DNA from: JBFWPF01 sp050250135 | GTDB lineage: Bacteria > Chlamydiota > Chlamydiia > Chlamydiales > JAFEGQ01 | NCBI GenBank assembly: GCA_050250135.1 | Contig: JBFWPF010000029.1 | Location: 1-26,374 of the forward strand | Direction of reading: 5' to 3' | Length of the DNA stretch: 26,374 nt | Shown: one piece after another, positions 13,956 through 22,476 of the stretch | How positions within the stretch are numbered: the first letter of the stretch is position 1 | How the letters are laid out: each line of letters starts with the position of its first letter | Program-made: the position numbers and the translations under genes | Notes under the pieces: generated by a model | The model's database searches: none | Told to the model about the DNA's origin: nothing | What the model saw: the letters and a program-made list of their open reading frames with translations, nothing else

Positions 13956-16900
13956 ATGCTGGAGCCCGCCCCAAAAAAAACGTTACCGGAACTGGAGGAG
14001 GAGACCCTTGCCTTCTGGGAAGAGGCAGGTATTTTCCAAAAATCGCTAGAGAGGAGGAGGGGCGCACCCCCCTTCGTTCAGTACGACGGCCCCCCCTTCG
14101 CCACCGGACTCCCCCACTACGGCCACCACCTGACCGGGACGATCAAGGATGTGGTGATGCGCTACAAGACGATGGAGGGGTTCTACGCCATGCGCCGCTT
14201 CGGCTGGGACTGCCACGGCCTCCCCATCGAAAATGAGATCGAAAAGGCCTTTGAGCTCGAGGGGGCCCACGCAATTGAGGAGTTTGGCGTCGCCCGCTTC
14301 AACAGGGAGTGTGAGAAGATCGTCCAACGCTATGTGGAGGAGTGGCGGACAAGGGTGGGCCGGATGGGGCGGTGGGTCGACTGGGACAAAACCTACAAGA
14401 CCATGGACCTTCCCTACATGGAATCGGTCTGGTGGGTCTTTAAGCAATTATTTGATAAGGAGCTGGTCTACGAGGGGCTCCGGGTGATGCCCTACTCGGC
14501 CAAGCTGGGGACTCCCCTCTCCAACTTCGAGGCCAATGAGAACTACAAAGAGGTCGATGACCCCTCGCTGATTGTCACGCTGCCGCTGGTGGATGAGGCA
14601 GACCTCTCTCTTTTGATCTGGACGACGACGCCGTGGACCCTGCCGATGAACCTGGCAGTGATGGTCGGTCCTGAGGTGGAGTATGTGAAAGTGGCCCACG
14701 AGGGGCACCACTACCTGGTAGCGGCCTCCCGAAAGGAGGCGAATCTCCCCGAGGGGAAGGTGGTGGGCAAGGTGATGGGAAGGGAGCTGGAGGGGCGGCA
14801 GTATGTCCCCCCGTTTGCCTACTTTCAGGATCACCCGAAGGCCTTTCGGGTGCTGCTCGAGGAGGGGGTCTCGACCGAGGAGGGAACGGGGATCGTCCAC
14901 TGCGCCCCGGCCTTTGGGGAGGTCGACTTTTTTGCGGCGCAAAGGTACGGGATCGAGCCGGTCTGCCCGGTCGATCAGAATGGGCAATTTACCGCTGAGG
15001 TGGCGGAGTATGTGGGCCACTTTGTCAAGAGGGCCGACAAGGACATTGCTAAGCGGCTGAAAGGGGCGGGGCGCCTTTTTCATCAGGGGACGATCCGCCA
15101 CCGCTACCCCTTCTGCTGGCGCTCCGACACCCCCCTGATCTACAAAGCGGTGAGCACCTGGTTTGTGAAGGTGGAGCCTTTCCGAGAGGGGCTGCTGAGA
15201 TCCAATGATCAGATCCACTGGATGCCGGCCCACTTGAAGGAGGGGCGGTTTGGGAAGTGGCTGGCTCAGGCCCGCGACTGGAATATCGCTAGGAGCCGCT
15301 ACTGGGGGACCCCTATCCCGATCTGGAGGAGCGACGAGGGGGATCTGATCTGCATCGGGAGCATCGGAGAGCTAGAGAAGCGGTGCGGGAAGAAGATCGA
15401 CAACCTCCACCGCCACCACATCGACGAGCTCACCTTTGAAGAGGGAGGCAAAACGTATAGGCGGATCCCGCAGGTCTTTGACTGCTGGTTTGAGTCGGGC
15501 TCGATGCCCTACGCCCAGAACCACTACCCCTTCTCGACGAAGGAGCTCGAGTTTCCCGCCGATTTTATCGCAGAGGGGCTCGACCAGACGCGGGGGTGGT
15601 TCTACACCCTTACCGTCCTAAGCACCCTCCTCTTTGAGGGGCCGGCCTTCAAAAATGTGATCGTGAATGGGATCTTGCTGGCGGAAGATGGCAACAAGAT
15701 GTCGAAGCGGCTGAAGAACTACCCGGAGCCCGAAGAGGTGATCCGCGAGTCGGGGGCCGATGCGGTCCGCCTTTACCTGCTGGGTAGCCCGGCGGTTCGC
15801 GCCGACGACCTCCGCTTCTCGAAGCAGGGGGTAGCTCTAACGCTGCGGCAGGTCCTCCTCCCCCTCTGGAACAGCTACAGCTTCCTGACGACCTATGCCC
15901 GGATCTACAACTGGGAGCCGAAGGAGGACAGGACTTCGTCGTTCCCCCTCGACCGGTGGATCCTCTCCCGCCTCCACAAATTGGTGGGAGAGGTGCGGAG
16001 CGCAATGACCCACTACGACCTCTCAAAGGCGGTGGAGCCGATTGCTACCTTTGTCGAGGAGCTGACCAACTGGTACATCCGCCTCAGCCGCCGCCGCTTC
16101 TGGGAGGATGAGGATGGGCAGGCCTTCCAAACGCTCTACACGGTCCTCCTAGAGGTTTCGAAGGTTTGTGCGCCTTTTATTCCGTTTCTTTCGGAAACCC
16201 TTTACCGAGCCCTTCGGACGCCAGAGATGGCCGAGTCGGTCCACCTCTGCGACTTCCCCCAACCGGGCACCCGAGATATGGCGCTTGAAGAGGAGATGGG
16301 GGCAGCCTCTCGGGTAGTCACGATGGGCCATGCCCTCCGCAAGGGGCATAAGATCAAGGTGAGGCAACCCCTTCGCACGCTTCACATCGTATCAAGTAAT
16401 CGCGAGCTGCAGGAGGGGCTGAGGCGGCAGCAATCCCTCATTGCTTCTGAGCTCAACGTCAAAGAGGTCCGCCTGAGCGAAAGCGAAGAGGAATTTGTGA
16501 CGCTCCAGGTAAAGCCCAACTTCCCCGTGCTTGGGAAGAAGGTGGGGCCCAAGATGCGGGCGGTACAGGCCGAGATTGCCAAGTTGGGGCGTGATGCTCT
16601 CAATAGGCTTCAAAGCGGAAGCAGTGTCACCCTAGAGGTGGAGGGGGAGAAGATCAGCCTAACACCTGAGGATGTGGCGATCCAACGTTCGGTCAAGGGG
16701 GATCTGGAGGCGCTGAATGAGGGGGAGCTGACGGTCCTCTTTGACACCAAACTCGATGAGGAGCTGCTCCTAGAGGGCTTAGCACGTGAGCTGGTCAACC
16801 GGGTCTCTCAGATGCGCAAGGAGGCAGGGCTCGAGTACACCGACCGGATCACCCTTACCATCGAGACAACGCCCCGCGTACAAGAGGCTTTCGGCAAGCA

Positions 16901-17018
16901 TGCCGACTATGTCCAGCACGAGCTGCTCGCCACCGAGGTCACCTTTGCGGCCACCGATGGTGAGGCTGGCGAGCTCAACGGAGAAAGCTGCAAGGTTAAG
17001 CTGCAGCGAGGAGTCTAA
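13956..17018 (+). CDS. ileS: Isoleucyl-tRNA synthetase, eukaryote-like type
   Basis: A full class I synthetase of 1020 residues charging tRNA-Ile. The ATP-binding HIGH-type motif is HYGH at 54-57 (FATGLPHYGH) and KMSKR is at 581-585. GWDCHGLPIENE and TTPWTLPMNLA (editing domain CP1) are present, and DCWFESGSMPYAQ precedes EGLDQTRGWFYTL. Length and motifs fit the eukaryote-like IleRS clade found in chlamydiae and some other bacteria, often less sensitive to mupirocin by family knowledge. It starts at ATG 13956 with no strong ribosome binding site. The 3' end overlaps the convergent ATPase gene by 23 nt. In Chlamydia ileS (CT019) lies close to phoH/CT016; here two extra genes and the RNA block lie between. 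Confidence 0.97.
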   Translation: MLEPAPKKTLPELEEETLAFWEEAGIFQKSLERRRGAPPFVQYDGPPFATGLPHYGHHLTGTIKDVVMRYKTMEGFYAMRRFGWDCHGLPIENEIEKAFELEGAHAIEEFGVARFNRECEKIVQRYVEEWRTRVGRMGRWVDWDKTYKTMDLPYMESVWWVFKQLFDKELVYEGLRVMPYSAKLGTPLSNFEANENYKEVDDPSLIVTLPLVDEADLSLLIWTTTPWTLPMNLAVMVGPEVEYVKVAHEGHHYLVAASRKEANLPEGKVVGKVMGRELEGRQYVPPFAYFQDHPKAFRVLLEEGVSTEEGTGIVHCAPAFGEVDFFAAQRYGIEPVCPVDQNGQFTAEVAEYVGHFVKRADKDIAKRLKGAGRLFHQGTIRHRYPFCWRSDTPLIYKAVSTWFVKVEPFREGLLRSNDQIHWMPAHLKEGRFGKWLAQARDWNIARSRYWGTPIPIWRSDEGDLICIGSIGELEKRCGKKIDNLHRHHIDELTFEEGGKTYRRIPQVFDCWFESGSMPYAQNHYPFSTKELEFPADFIAEGLDQTRGWFYTLTVLSTLLFEGPAFKNVIVNGILLAEDGNKMSKRLKNYPEPEEVIRESGADAVRLYLLGSPAVRADDLRFSKQGVALTLRQVLLPLWNSYSFLTTYARIYNWEPKEDRTSSFPLDRWILSRLHKLVGEVRSAMTHYDLSKAVEPIATFVEELTNWYIRLSRRRFWEDEDGQAFQTLYTVLLEVSKVCAPFIPFLSETLYRALRTPEMAESVHLCDFPQPGTRDMALEEEMGAASRVVTMGHALRKGHKIKVRQPLRTLHIVSSNRELQEGLRRQQSLIASELNVKEVRLSESEEEFVTLQVKPNFPVLGKKVGPKMRAVQAEIAKLGRDALNRLQSGSSVTLEVEGEKISLTPEDVAIQRSVKGDLEALNEGELTVLFDTKLDEELLLEGLARELVNRVSQMRKEAGLEYTDRITLTIETTPRVQEAFGKHADYVQHELLATEVTFAATDGEAGELNGESCKVKLQRGV

Positions 17019-18279
17019 GCACCGATTCCAACTGGGTTAGCGGAACAAAATGAACGTCACATCCATCGATCTGTGTCCGTCCCACAAAATCCCGGGTCAC
17101 AATGACCCCCATTTTGGGATGGTAGGCCTCGATGAATGAGCGGAAACCCCTACTCACTGTGGGGCGGTCAAAGCGCTGATACTTCACCTCAATAGGCAGT
17201 AGGTTATCTGCATTCTGGTAGGCCACAAAATCGACCTCGGCTCCCGACTTTGTCCTCCAATAGTGAAGCGTAAAGGGAAGATAGCGCTGGGTGATATGCT
17301 TGTAGAGCTCCTGGAAGACGAGGCTCTCTACGAGAAAGCCCAGGTCGGCCCGATTTTCTGGAGGGGCGTAGTTGCGCAGGGCGGTGTTACGGAATCCATT
17401 GTCCAGGAAGTAGTAGATCGGTGTGCGGGTGATTTCGGTCCGCTTGTTCCCCACAAAAGGGGTAACCTTCGCCAAAACAAAAGTCTGTTCTAAGACGTCG
17501 AGATGGTTCTGGATCATGCTAGTGCTCACCCGACAATCGGCAGCGAGCTGATTTTGATGGACAAGTTGACCTGAGCTATGGGCAAGGAGGCCCAATAGAG
17601 TTTGGAAGATATCGGGATGGCCCAGCTTTAGGATCTCGACGATGTCTTTCTGGATGTACCGCTCATAGATCTGCCCGATCTGCATCTCCTTCTTCTTCGA
17701 CAGCACCACCTGAGGATAGGCCCCATAGATGAGCGCTTGGTCTAGAGGATAGTCCCCTCTTTCCTGATAGCTCAGCGGCAGAATTAGCGAGCTCAGTTGC
17801 CGCCCTGTCAGGAACTCCTGGACGTGGCTTCGAATTTCCAGTTGAGATGAGCCAGTCGCAATCAACTTGATGGGAAGGGCTAAATCGATGATGGCCTTAA
17901 GGAGCAGGCCTGGGCTTTTGAGCCGCTGGACCTCATCGATAAACAGGATAGGCCGCTTAAGGGAAAAAGTCTCCATTGCTTCGGCGATAAAGGTGGGACT
18001 GGTGAGCCATTGCCGGATAGAGAGGTAGTCACAGTTAAGGTAGAGGAGCTCAGAAAAACGCCCCCCCTCCAGGAGCCGCTTGGCCAGCCACCGACCCAAG
18101 GTCGTTTTCCCTGCTCGCCTTGGTCCAATCAGGAGGGTCCATAGGGCGTCCCATTCGGGGTCGAGGAGTTGGTCGACCTGAATTCTTGGCATAAATCCCT
18201 CTTGTTCAAGAGATTGAAGATTTCCATCCTTCAGCCAAGGATTGAGCAGCGCGATCTCTTTAAGGAGCGTGAGGTCCAT
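16996..18279 (-). CDS. AAA_14/DUF4143 ATPase
   Basis: A 427-residue protein of the AAA_14-DUF4143 family. Walker A is IGPRRAGKTT at 51-60, Walker B PILFIDEVQRL at 110-120, and sensor-like IATGSSQLEI follows near 140-150. The DUF4143 part (about 190-400) includes RVSTSMIQNHLDVLEQTF, a winged-helix-like segment, and GAEVDFVAY...LPIEVKYQ, which resembles a PD-(D/E)XK nuclease core. Such genes are widespread, often in many copies and horizontally spread, with unknown function. A 38-nt dyad lies 3 nt upstream of the ATG and would cover its ribosome binding site. The gene overlaps the 3' end of ileS by 23 nt. Confidence 0.92.
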   Translation of the reverse strand: MDLTLLKEIALLNPWLKDGNLQSLEQEGFMPRIQVDQLLDPEWDALWTLLIGPRRAGKTTLGRWLAKRLLEGGRFSELLYLNCDYLSIRQWLTSPTFIAEAMETFSLKRPILFIDEVQRLKSPGLLLKAIIDLALPIKLIATGSSQLEIRSHVQEFLTGRQLSSLILPLSYQERGDYPLDQALIYGAYPQVVLSKKKEMQIGQIYERYIQKDIVEILKLGHPDIFQTLLGLLAHSSGQLVHQNQLAADCRVSTSMIQNHLDVLEQTFVLAKVTPFVGNKRTEITRTPIYYFLDNGFRNTALRNYAPPENRADLGFLVESLVFQELYKHITQRYLPFTLHYWRTKSGAEVDFVAYQNADNLLPIEVKYQRFDRPTVSRGFRSFIEAYHPKMGVIVTRDFVGRTQIDGCDVHFVPLTQLESVLRLLAAA

Positions 18280-18282
18280 GTA

Positions 18283-18320
18283 ACCCTACTAAAATGACAC
18301 TAATGTCTATTTGGTAGGGT
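18283..18320 (-). promoter_or_regulatory. Dyad overlapping the ATPase start region
   Basis: 18283-18299 and 18304-18320 form an inverted repeat: ACCCTAC...GACA against TGTC...GTAGGGT, 14 of 17 positions paired, with a 4-nt centre. It ends 3 nt before the ATPase ATG. It could be an operator (the central TGACA-CTAA-TGTCT looks like a protein site) or an mRNA hairpin hiding the AGGG ribosome binding site. Confidence 0.65.
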
Positions 18321-18418
18321 AATACAGACAAGGTTCGCCGTCAAGTGAGGTTTGGTATTTTTCTGGACATTTAGGGGGTTTAACCTATATGACGTTTTCC
18401 AAAAAGAGAATTTACTAG

Positions 18419-19264
18419 ATGGAAAGGCCCAGCATTATCGATTCCCCCAATGCCCTAAGATTGGCTAACTTCTGCATCGGAGTTGGCGGCATAACCGCCT
18501 TAGGTTTAGCTGCTTATATCCCTGCCTACCGGATGGGCTACTGCACCCATTTGGCTCGCCGTGTTACGAAACTAGGGATAGCGGGCCTGGCCTGCGGGGT
18601 TCTGGGCCTTCTGATCCGCTCTTCCAGGAGGCTTTCGCCAGCGGAGACCTCCCTAAGTGAACTTTTGCCCGATGCCGACCCGAACACCCTCACCCCTCGA
18701 GAGTTAGCCCTTAAGCTTGCATCGGCCCCGGGGGATGAGGAGGCCAAGGTCCGGGCGTTGGCGGCGCTGATCCGCACGCGACCGGGGGCACTTTACCTAT
18801 GTCCCTCTTCGGCAGGCGGCCACCAAACCCTCTTTATCTCCTGGCATCCAAGGGCACTCCTTGGGGAGAAGTTAGGTAAGCAAGACCAGATCTATCCAGA
18901 ACTGTTGCAAAAAGCCCTCCTACAGATCTTTCAAGAGGAGCAAAAGGGGAAATACTGGGGCATCGAAATCAACTTAGCCACCCGAGCCGAATGTAGTTAC
19001 CAACTCTCACAGGTGAAGGAGTTTGTGGCTAAATTTAAAGACCTTAAGGAGCTGACCCGAGTGACCTGCTCTGTCCCTATTCAAACGGAGGAGGAGGGAG
19101 CTGTATTCTTAACGCTACTGAACGATTGCCCTAAGCTCTTTGATGTCCCTGTTATGCGGAATACCGCTTTGCAGGGGGAGTGCGTTACCTCTCACTGGGC
19201 GGTAAACTTGCGGCAGACGGCGGATCAGAGAGCCAAGCATTTCGGGATTCCTGTTATCCAATAA
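18419..19264 (+). CDS. Unidentified membrane protein
   Basis: A 281-residue protein I do not recognise. Two hydrophobic segments near the N-terminus (about 14-36, LANFCIGVGGITALGLAAYIPAY, and about 48-66, LGIAGLACGVLGLLI) would place it in the inner membrane or in an inclusion membrane. The two-helix hairpin near the N-terminus resembles the bilobed segments of chlamydial Inc proteins, though the intervening loop is basic and short. The remaining 210 residues look soluble and mixed alpha/beta, with SSAGGHQTLFISWHP and LKELTRVTCSVPIQTEEE. It lies between the ATPase (divergent) and the efflux genes; only 17 nt separate it from the TolC-like gene, so they may be co-transcribed. Confidence 0.65.
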   Translation: MERPSIIDSPNALRLANFCIGVGGITALGLAAYIPAYRMGYCTHLARRVTKLGIAGLACGVLGLLIRSSRRLSPAETSLSELLPDADPNTLTPRELALKLASAPGDEEAKVRALAALIRTRPGALYLCPSSAGGHQTLFISWHPRALLGEKLGKQDQIYPELLQKALLQIFQEEQKGKYWGIEINLATRAECSYQLSQVKEFVAKFKDLKELTRVTCSVPIQTEEEGAVFLTLLNDCPKLFDVPVMRNTALQGECVTSHWAVNLRQTADQRAKHFGIPVIQ

Positions 19265-19281
19265 TTTATTATATAGGGGGA

Positions 19282-20790
19282 ATGCGATGGTCCCTCCTTT
19301 TAGTTCTTCCCCTGCTGTGGGGCTGCGCCGCCCGGTGTCCGGAGCGGTATGCCCCTGCCTGCCACCAGTGGCCCTGGGAGCGGCCGGGGGGATTGTGCAT
19401 GGCGAAGGTGGGGGGGTGCTTCCCCACCTTGGGGACGCCGGCGGTAATCCCCGATCCCGACTATGAGCTCGATCTGTGCCTGCTGATCGACATTGCGCTG
19501 CAGAATAGCGCCCAGACCCGGATCACGTGGGCCGAGGCGCGGGCGGCTGCGGCCGATTTTGGCATCTCACTGGCCGACTTCTACCCCGATGTCAATGGGA
19601 CCCCCTACGTGAGCTACGGCCGCGACTCAACCTTTTTCGGGCAGGGGCAGCTGGTCACTCAGGTCCTCCTCCAATACGGGCCGATGATCACCCTCTCCTA
19701 TTTGGTGATGGACTTTGGGGCGAGGTGCGCGAGGGCCCAGGCGATGTTCCAGGCGCTCCGAGAGGCCAACTTTGTCCACGATCAGGAGATCCTCTCGGTG
19801 ATGCAAGGGGTGACCGATGCCTACTATGCCTACCAGGGATCGATCGGCCGGGTCGAGGGGCTAGAGGGGGATCTGGTCGATGCCCAGATCTTGCTCGATG
19901 CGGCGGTGGCCAAGCGGATCTCGGGGGTGACCGACCGGACCGACGAGCTGGCGGCTAGGACCAAGGTGGCCCAGGTAGAGCTCCAGCTGCTGCAGGAGCA
20001 AAAGAGGATGGAGGAGGCGCTCACTACCCTCTCGGCCGAACTAGGGATCCCCGCCAATTGCCGCTTTAAGGTGGAGCCGATCCCCAAGGAGATCCCGCTG
20101 GCGAACATCCAGACAACGGTCGAGGACTATATCCGGATCGCCTATGCAGAGCGGCCCGACCTGAAGGCGGCCTATGCCGACCTGCTGAGCAAACAGCAGC
20201 TGGTCAAGGCGGCCAAGGCCGACCGGTGGCCCAAGCTGGTCTTCTCCGGGGAGGCATCGCGAGACTACTTCAATAGCGGGAAGGTAACGGGGATCGACTT
20301 CTTCACCGAGCTAAAGCTCAACATCCCCCTATTTAAGGGGTTCTACTACCGGAACAAGATCAAGCTAGCCCAGGCCAACCTCGCCCAGTCGTGCGCTAAT
20401 CTGCGGCAGACCGAGATCTCGATGGTCGAAGAGGTGGTGAGGAGCTACAGGGAGTTTTTGGTCTCGACAGGGGAGGTCTCGACGAGCGTCCAGTATGTCG
20501 ACTCGGCTACAGGGAGCTACAAGGCCCGCTTTTTGCAGTACCTGGCGGGGACGGTCGACTTCACAACGGTCTCCGATGCCTTGGCCCAGCTCTCCGATGC
20601 AAGGGCCGCTCTTGCCACCTCAAAGGAGGCTTGGTATACGTCGCTAACAGACCTCTCCTATGCAACAGGGACGATTTCACGCTGTGATTCGCTATGTGCT
20701 AATACCCCTTCTGCTCCTTATGGGCTGCTCCAAGCAGGAGGAGCATGTGCGCCCCCCGCCCCCTGTGAAGGTGGCGGCAGCGGTCTCTAA
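19282..20790 (+). CDS. TolC/OprM-like outer-membrane efflux lipoprotein
   Basis: A 502-residue outer-membrane factor for tripartite efflux. It starts at ATG 19282 right after AGGGGG; a longer frame reaches 19180 inside the previous gene. The signal ends in a lipobox LLWGC with lipidation at Cys15. The body has two outer-membrane efflux repeats with long helices: ALQNSAQTRITWAEARAAAADFG, then LLSKQQLVKAAKADRWPKLVFSGE. The N-terminus has several extra cysteines (Cys15, Cys19, then further CHQ, CMAKVGGC) and the C-terminus two more pairs, unusual for TolC and reminiscent of disulfide-linked chlamydial envelopes. The C-terminal 45 residues overlap the next gene by about 107-131 nt and are low-complexity, so the original end may have been near LSYATGT. 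Confidence 0.9.
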   Translation: MRWSLLLVLPLLWGCAARCPERYAPACHQWPWERPGGLCMAKVGGCFPTLGTPAVIPDPDYELDLCLLIDIALQNSAQTRITWAEARAAAADFGISLADFYPDVNGTPYVSYGRDSTFFGQGQLVTQVLLQYGPMITLSYLVMDFGARCARAQAMFQALREANFVHDQEILSVMQGVTDAYYAYQGSIGRVEGLEGDLVDAQILLDAAVAKRISGVTDRTDELAARTKVAQVELQLLQEQKRMEEALTTLSAELGIPANCRFKVEPIPKEIPLANIQTTVEDYIRIAYAERPDLKAAYADLLSKQQLVKAAKADRWPKLVFSGEASRDYFNSGKVTGIDFFTELKLNIPLFKGFYYRNKIKLAQANLAQSCANLRQTEISMVEEVVRSYREFLVSTGEVSTSVQYVDSATGSYKARFLQYLAGTVDFTTVSDALAQLSDARAALATSKEAWYTSLTDLSYATGTISRCDSLCANTPSAPYGLLQAGGACAPPAPCEGGGSGL

Positions 20791-21754
20791 GAGTGTCCCC
20801 TATGTGATCCGAAACGTGGGCTACATCGAGGCATGGAACACGGTCAATATCCTCCCTCAGGTGAGCGGCCAAATCGTGGGGATCCACTTTAACGAGGGGC
20901 AGATCGTCCGGCCGGGGGACCCCCTCTTCACGATCGACCCCCGGATCTACCAGGCCGAGCTGGGAGAGGCGGAAGGGGCCCTCTATGAGGCGCAGGCGGC
21001 TCTCGAGTTTAACCGAGAGCGGGTCCGCCGCTTTGCCGAGCTTCTGCCCGAGGATTATGTCTCGAAGCTCGACTTCGATAACTACATGGCTCAAGTCTCC
21101 GAGTCGATCGGGACGGTCCAGCAGTACCAGGCGGCCGTTGAGAAGGGGAAGGTCAACGTCGACTACACGACGATCAACGCCCCCATCCCTGGGATGGCTG
21201 GCCTTCGCAACTACGACCTGGGGAATGTGGTGACCCCTTCGGAGATCCAGCCGATGGTGACGATCAACCAGCTCTGCCCGATCTATGCGGTCTTTACTAT
21301 CCCGGAAAAGCAGTTTCCGCTAGTGATGCAGTACAACTCAAAAGAGGGGCTGGAGGTGACCGCCTACACCGAAGCGGGCACAGCCCACGTGGGGAAGCTC
21401 GACTACATCACCAACCAGATCGACAACGCAACGGGAACGGCGACCCTCCGGGCCCACTACCCCAATAACGACCTCTCCCTCTGGCCCGGGCAGTACTGCA
21501 TGGTGGAGGTTAAGCTCTACGAGATCCCCGATGCGGTGCTGATCCCCACAGCGGCTATCGGTCTCGACACGAAGGGGCACTACACCTTTGTGGTGGGAGA
21601 GGGGGATGTGGCCGAGATCCGCCGATTGCAGCTAGGGCAGCAGTTTGACGAGTGGCAGGTAGTGACGAAAGGGGTCAAGGGGGGCGAGCAGGTGATCACC
21701 GAGGGGCAGATCTCCGTCGCACCAGGCGCCAAAGTGCGCATCGTTAGCCTATAG
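20660..21754 (+). CDS. RND efflux membrane fusion protein, lipoprotein
   Basis: A periplasmic adaptor of the HlyD/AcrA family linking the RND pump and TolC-like channel. 364 residues from ATG 20660, or 356 from GTG 20684, which leaves a shorter, more typical lipoprotein signal (IRYVLIPLLLLMGC). The lipobox is LLMGC. Signatures: NVGYIEAWNTVNILPQVSGQIVGIHFNEGQIV (the biotinyl-lipoyl half-motif), GDPLFTIDPRIYQAEL, YTTINAPIPG and GTATLRAHYPN, then the C-terminal AVLIPTAAI. The order is as expected for MdtA/AcrA-type adaptors. It overlaps the TolC-like gene by over 100 nt, in a different frame. The partner pump begins at 22477, after an antisense methyltransferase. Confidence 0.92.
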   Translation: MQQGRFHAVIRYVLIPLLLLMGCSKQEEHVRPPPPVKVAAAVSKSVPYVIRNVGYIEAWNTVNILPQVSGQIVGIHFNEGQIVRPGDPLFTIDPRIYQAELGEAEGALYEAQAALEFNRERVRRFAELLPEDYVSKLDFDNYMAQVSESIGTVQQYQAAVEKGKVNVDYTTINAPIPGMAGLRNYDLGNVVTPSEIQPMVTINQLCPIYAVFTIPEKQFPLVMQYNSKEGLEVTAYTEAGTAHVGKLDYITNQIDNATGTATLRAHYPNNDLSLWPGQYCMVEVKLYEIPDAVLIPTAAIGLDTKGHYTFVVGEGDVAEIRRLQLGQQFDEWQVVTKGVKGGEQVITEGQISVAPGAKVRIVSL

Positions 21755-21765
21755 ACATCAAAATC

Positions 21766-22419
21766 TTAGTGTCCCTTCGCACCCATTTGCACTGGGCTGG
21801 CTAGGAGGTGAAGGGACCGGGTGGGAGTGCCGTTCATCGTCTTAAAAGGGAACTGCTCTAACCAAAGAAGGTCCCAGTCGCGGAGCAAATCGGTTAGCCA
21901 TGCGGTGGTAAAATGGCGCACTACAAGGCCCTCCCCGGTCGTGTAGACCCCATACTCCCCATGCTCCTCCAGGCCCCGGCGGTATTTCGCCTCAAAATGG
22001 TCTGGCGTGATCAGAAAGTCTGAGAGGTAGAGGAGTCCATTTTTCTTGAGAACCCGCTTGATCTCATCGATTACCTCCTGTTGCCCCTGCTTGCTGACTA
22101 TCGAGTCGAGTACGGTCGATAGGACCACAAGGTCGGCAGAATCATCGGGCTCAGGCAATTGACCGCTCTGCTCGATCACCTTGAGGTTGAGGTGGGGATA
22201 GGTGGCCATCCCCCTTCTGATCATGGCGGAGGAGAGGTCATAGCCGGTGAGGTTGTGATACCCCTTCGAGTAGAGAAAATCGAGCAGCCTCCCATACCCA
22301 CAGCCATAGTCGACGATGCGGGAGTGGGGCATCAGTCGGTCCTGAAACTTCTCGAGATAGAGGGGATCTTCAAAGGTCTTCCCGCTACCAAGCGTCTCCC
22401 AGTATTCCTTAGATTGCAC
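21766..22419 (-). CDS. Class I SAM-dependent methyltransferase
   Basis: A 217-residue Rossmann methyltransferase. Motif I is IVDYGCGYGRLL at about residues 35-46. LTGYDLSSAMIRRG supplies the acidic ribose-binding Asp after beta-2, LVVLSTVLDSI is the post-II/IV region, and the KRVLKKNGLLYLSDFL segment is motif VI-like. It resembles UbiE/Methyltransf_11/25-type small-molecule methyltransferases. The substrate is unknown. The gene lies on the minus strand between the adaptor and pump genes of an efflux system, 11 nt after the end of the adaptor and 57 nt before the start of the pump, so it was probably inserted there. Modification of a compound handled by the pump is possible but only inference. 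Confidence 0.88.
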   Translation of the reverse strand: MQSKEYWETLGSGKTFEDPLYLEKFQDRLMPHSRIVDYGCGYGRLLDFLYSKGYHNLTGYDLSSAMIRRGMATYPHLNLKVIEQSGQLPEPDDSADLVVLSTVLDSIVSKQGQQEVIDEIKRVLKKNGLLYLSDFLITPDHFEAKYRRGLEEHGEYGVYTTGEGLVVRHFTTAWLTDLLRDWDLLWLEQFPFKTMNGTPTRSLHLLASPVQMGAKGH

Positions 22420-22476
22420 CTGTATCCCCTTGGCTTAGTCTAGCCCTAAAGAGATTTTACGGGGTATAGGGAGGGG

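Noticed and set aside
14448..15233. Long minus-strand frame inside ileS
   Set aside because: Opposite-strand shadow of conserved IleRS sequence, rich in His/Arg/Pro as expected from GC-biased antisense reading.
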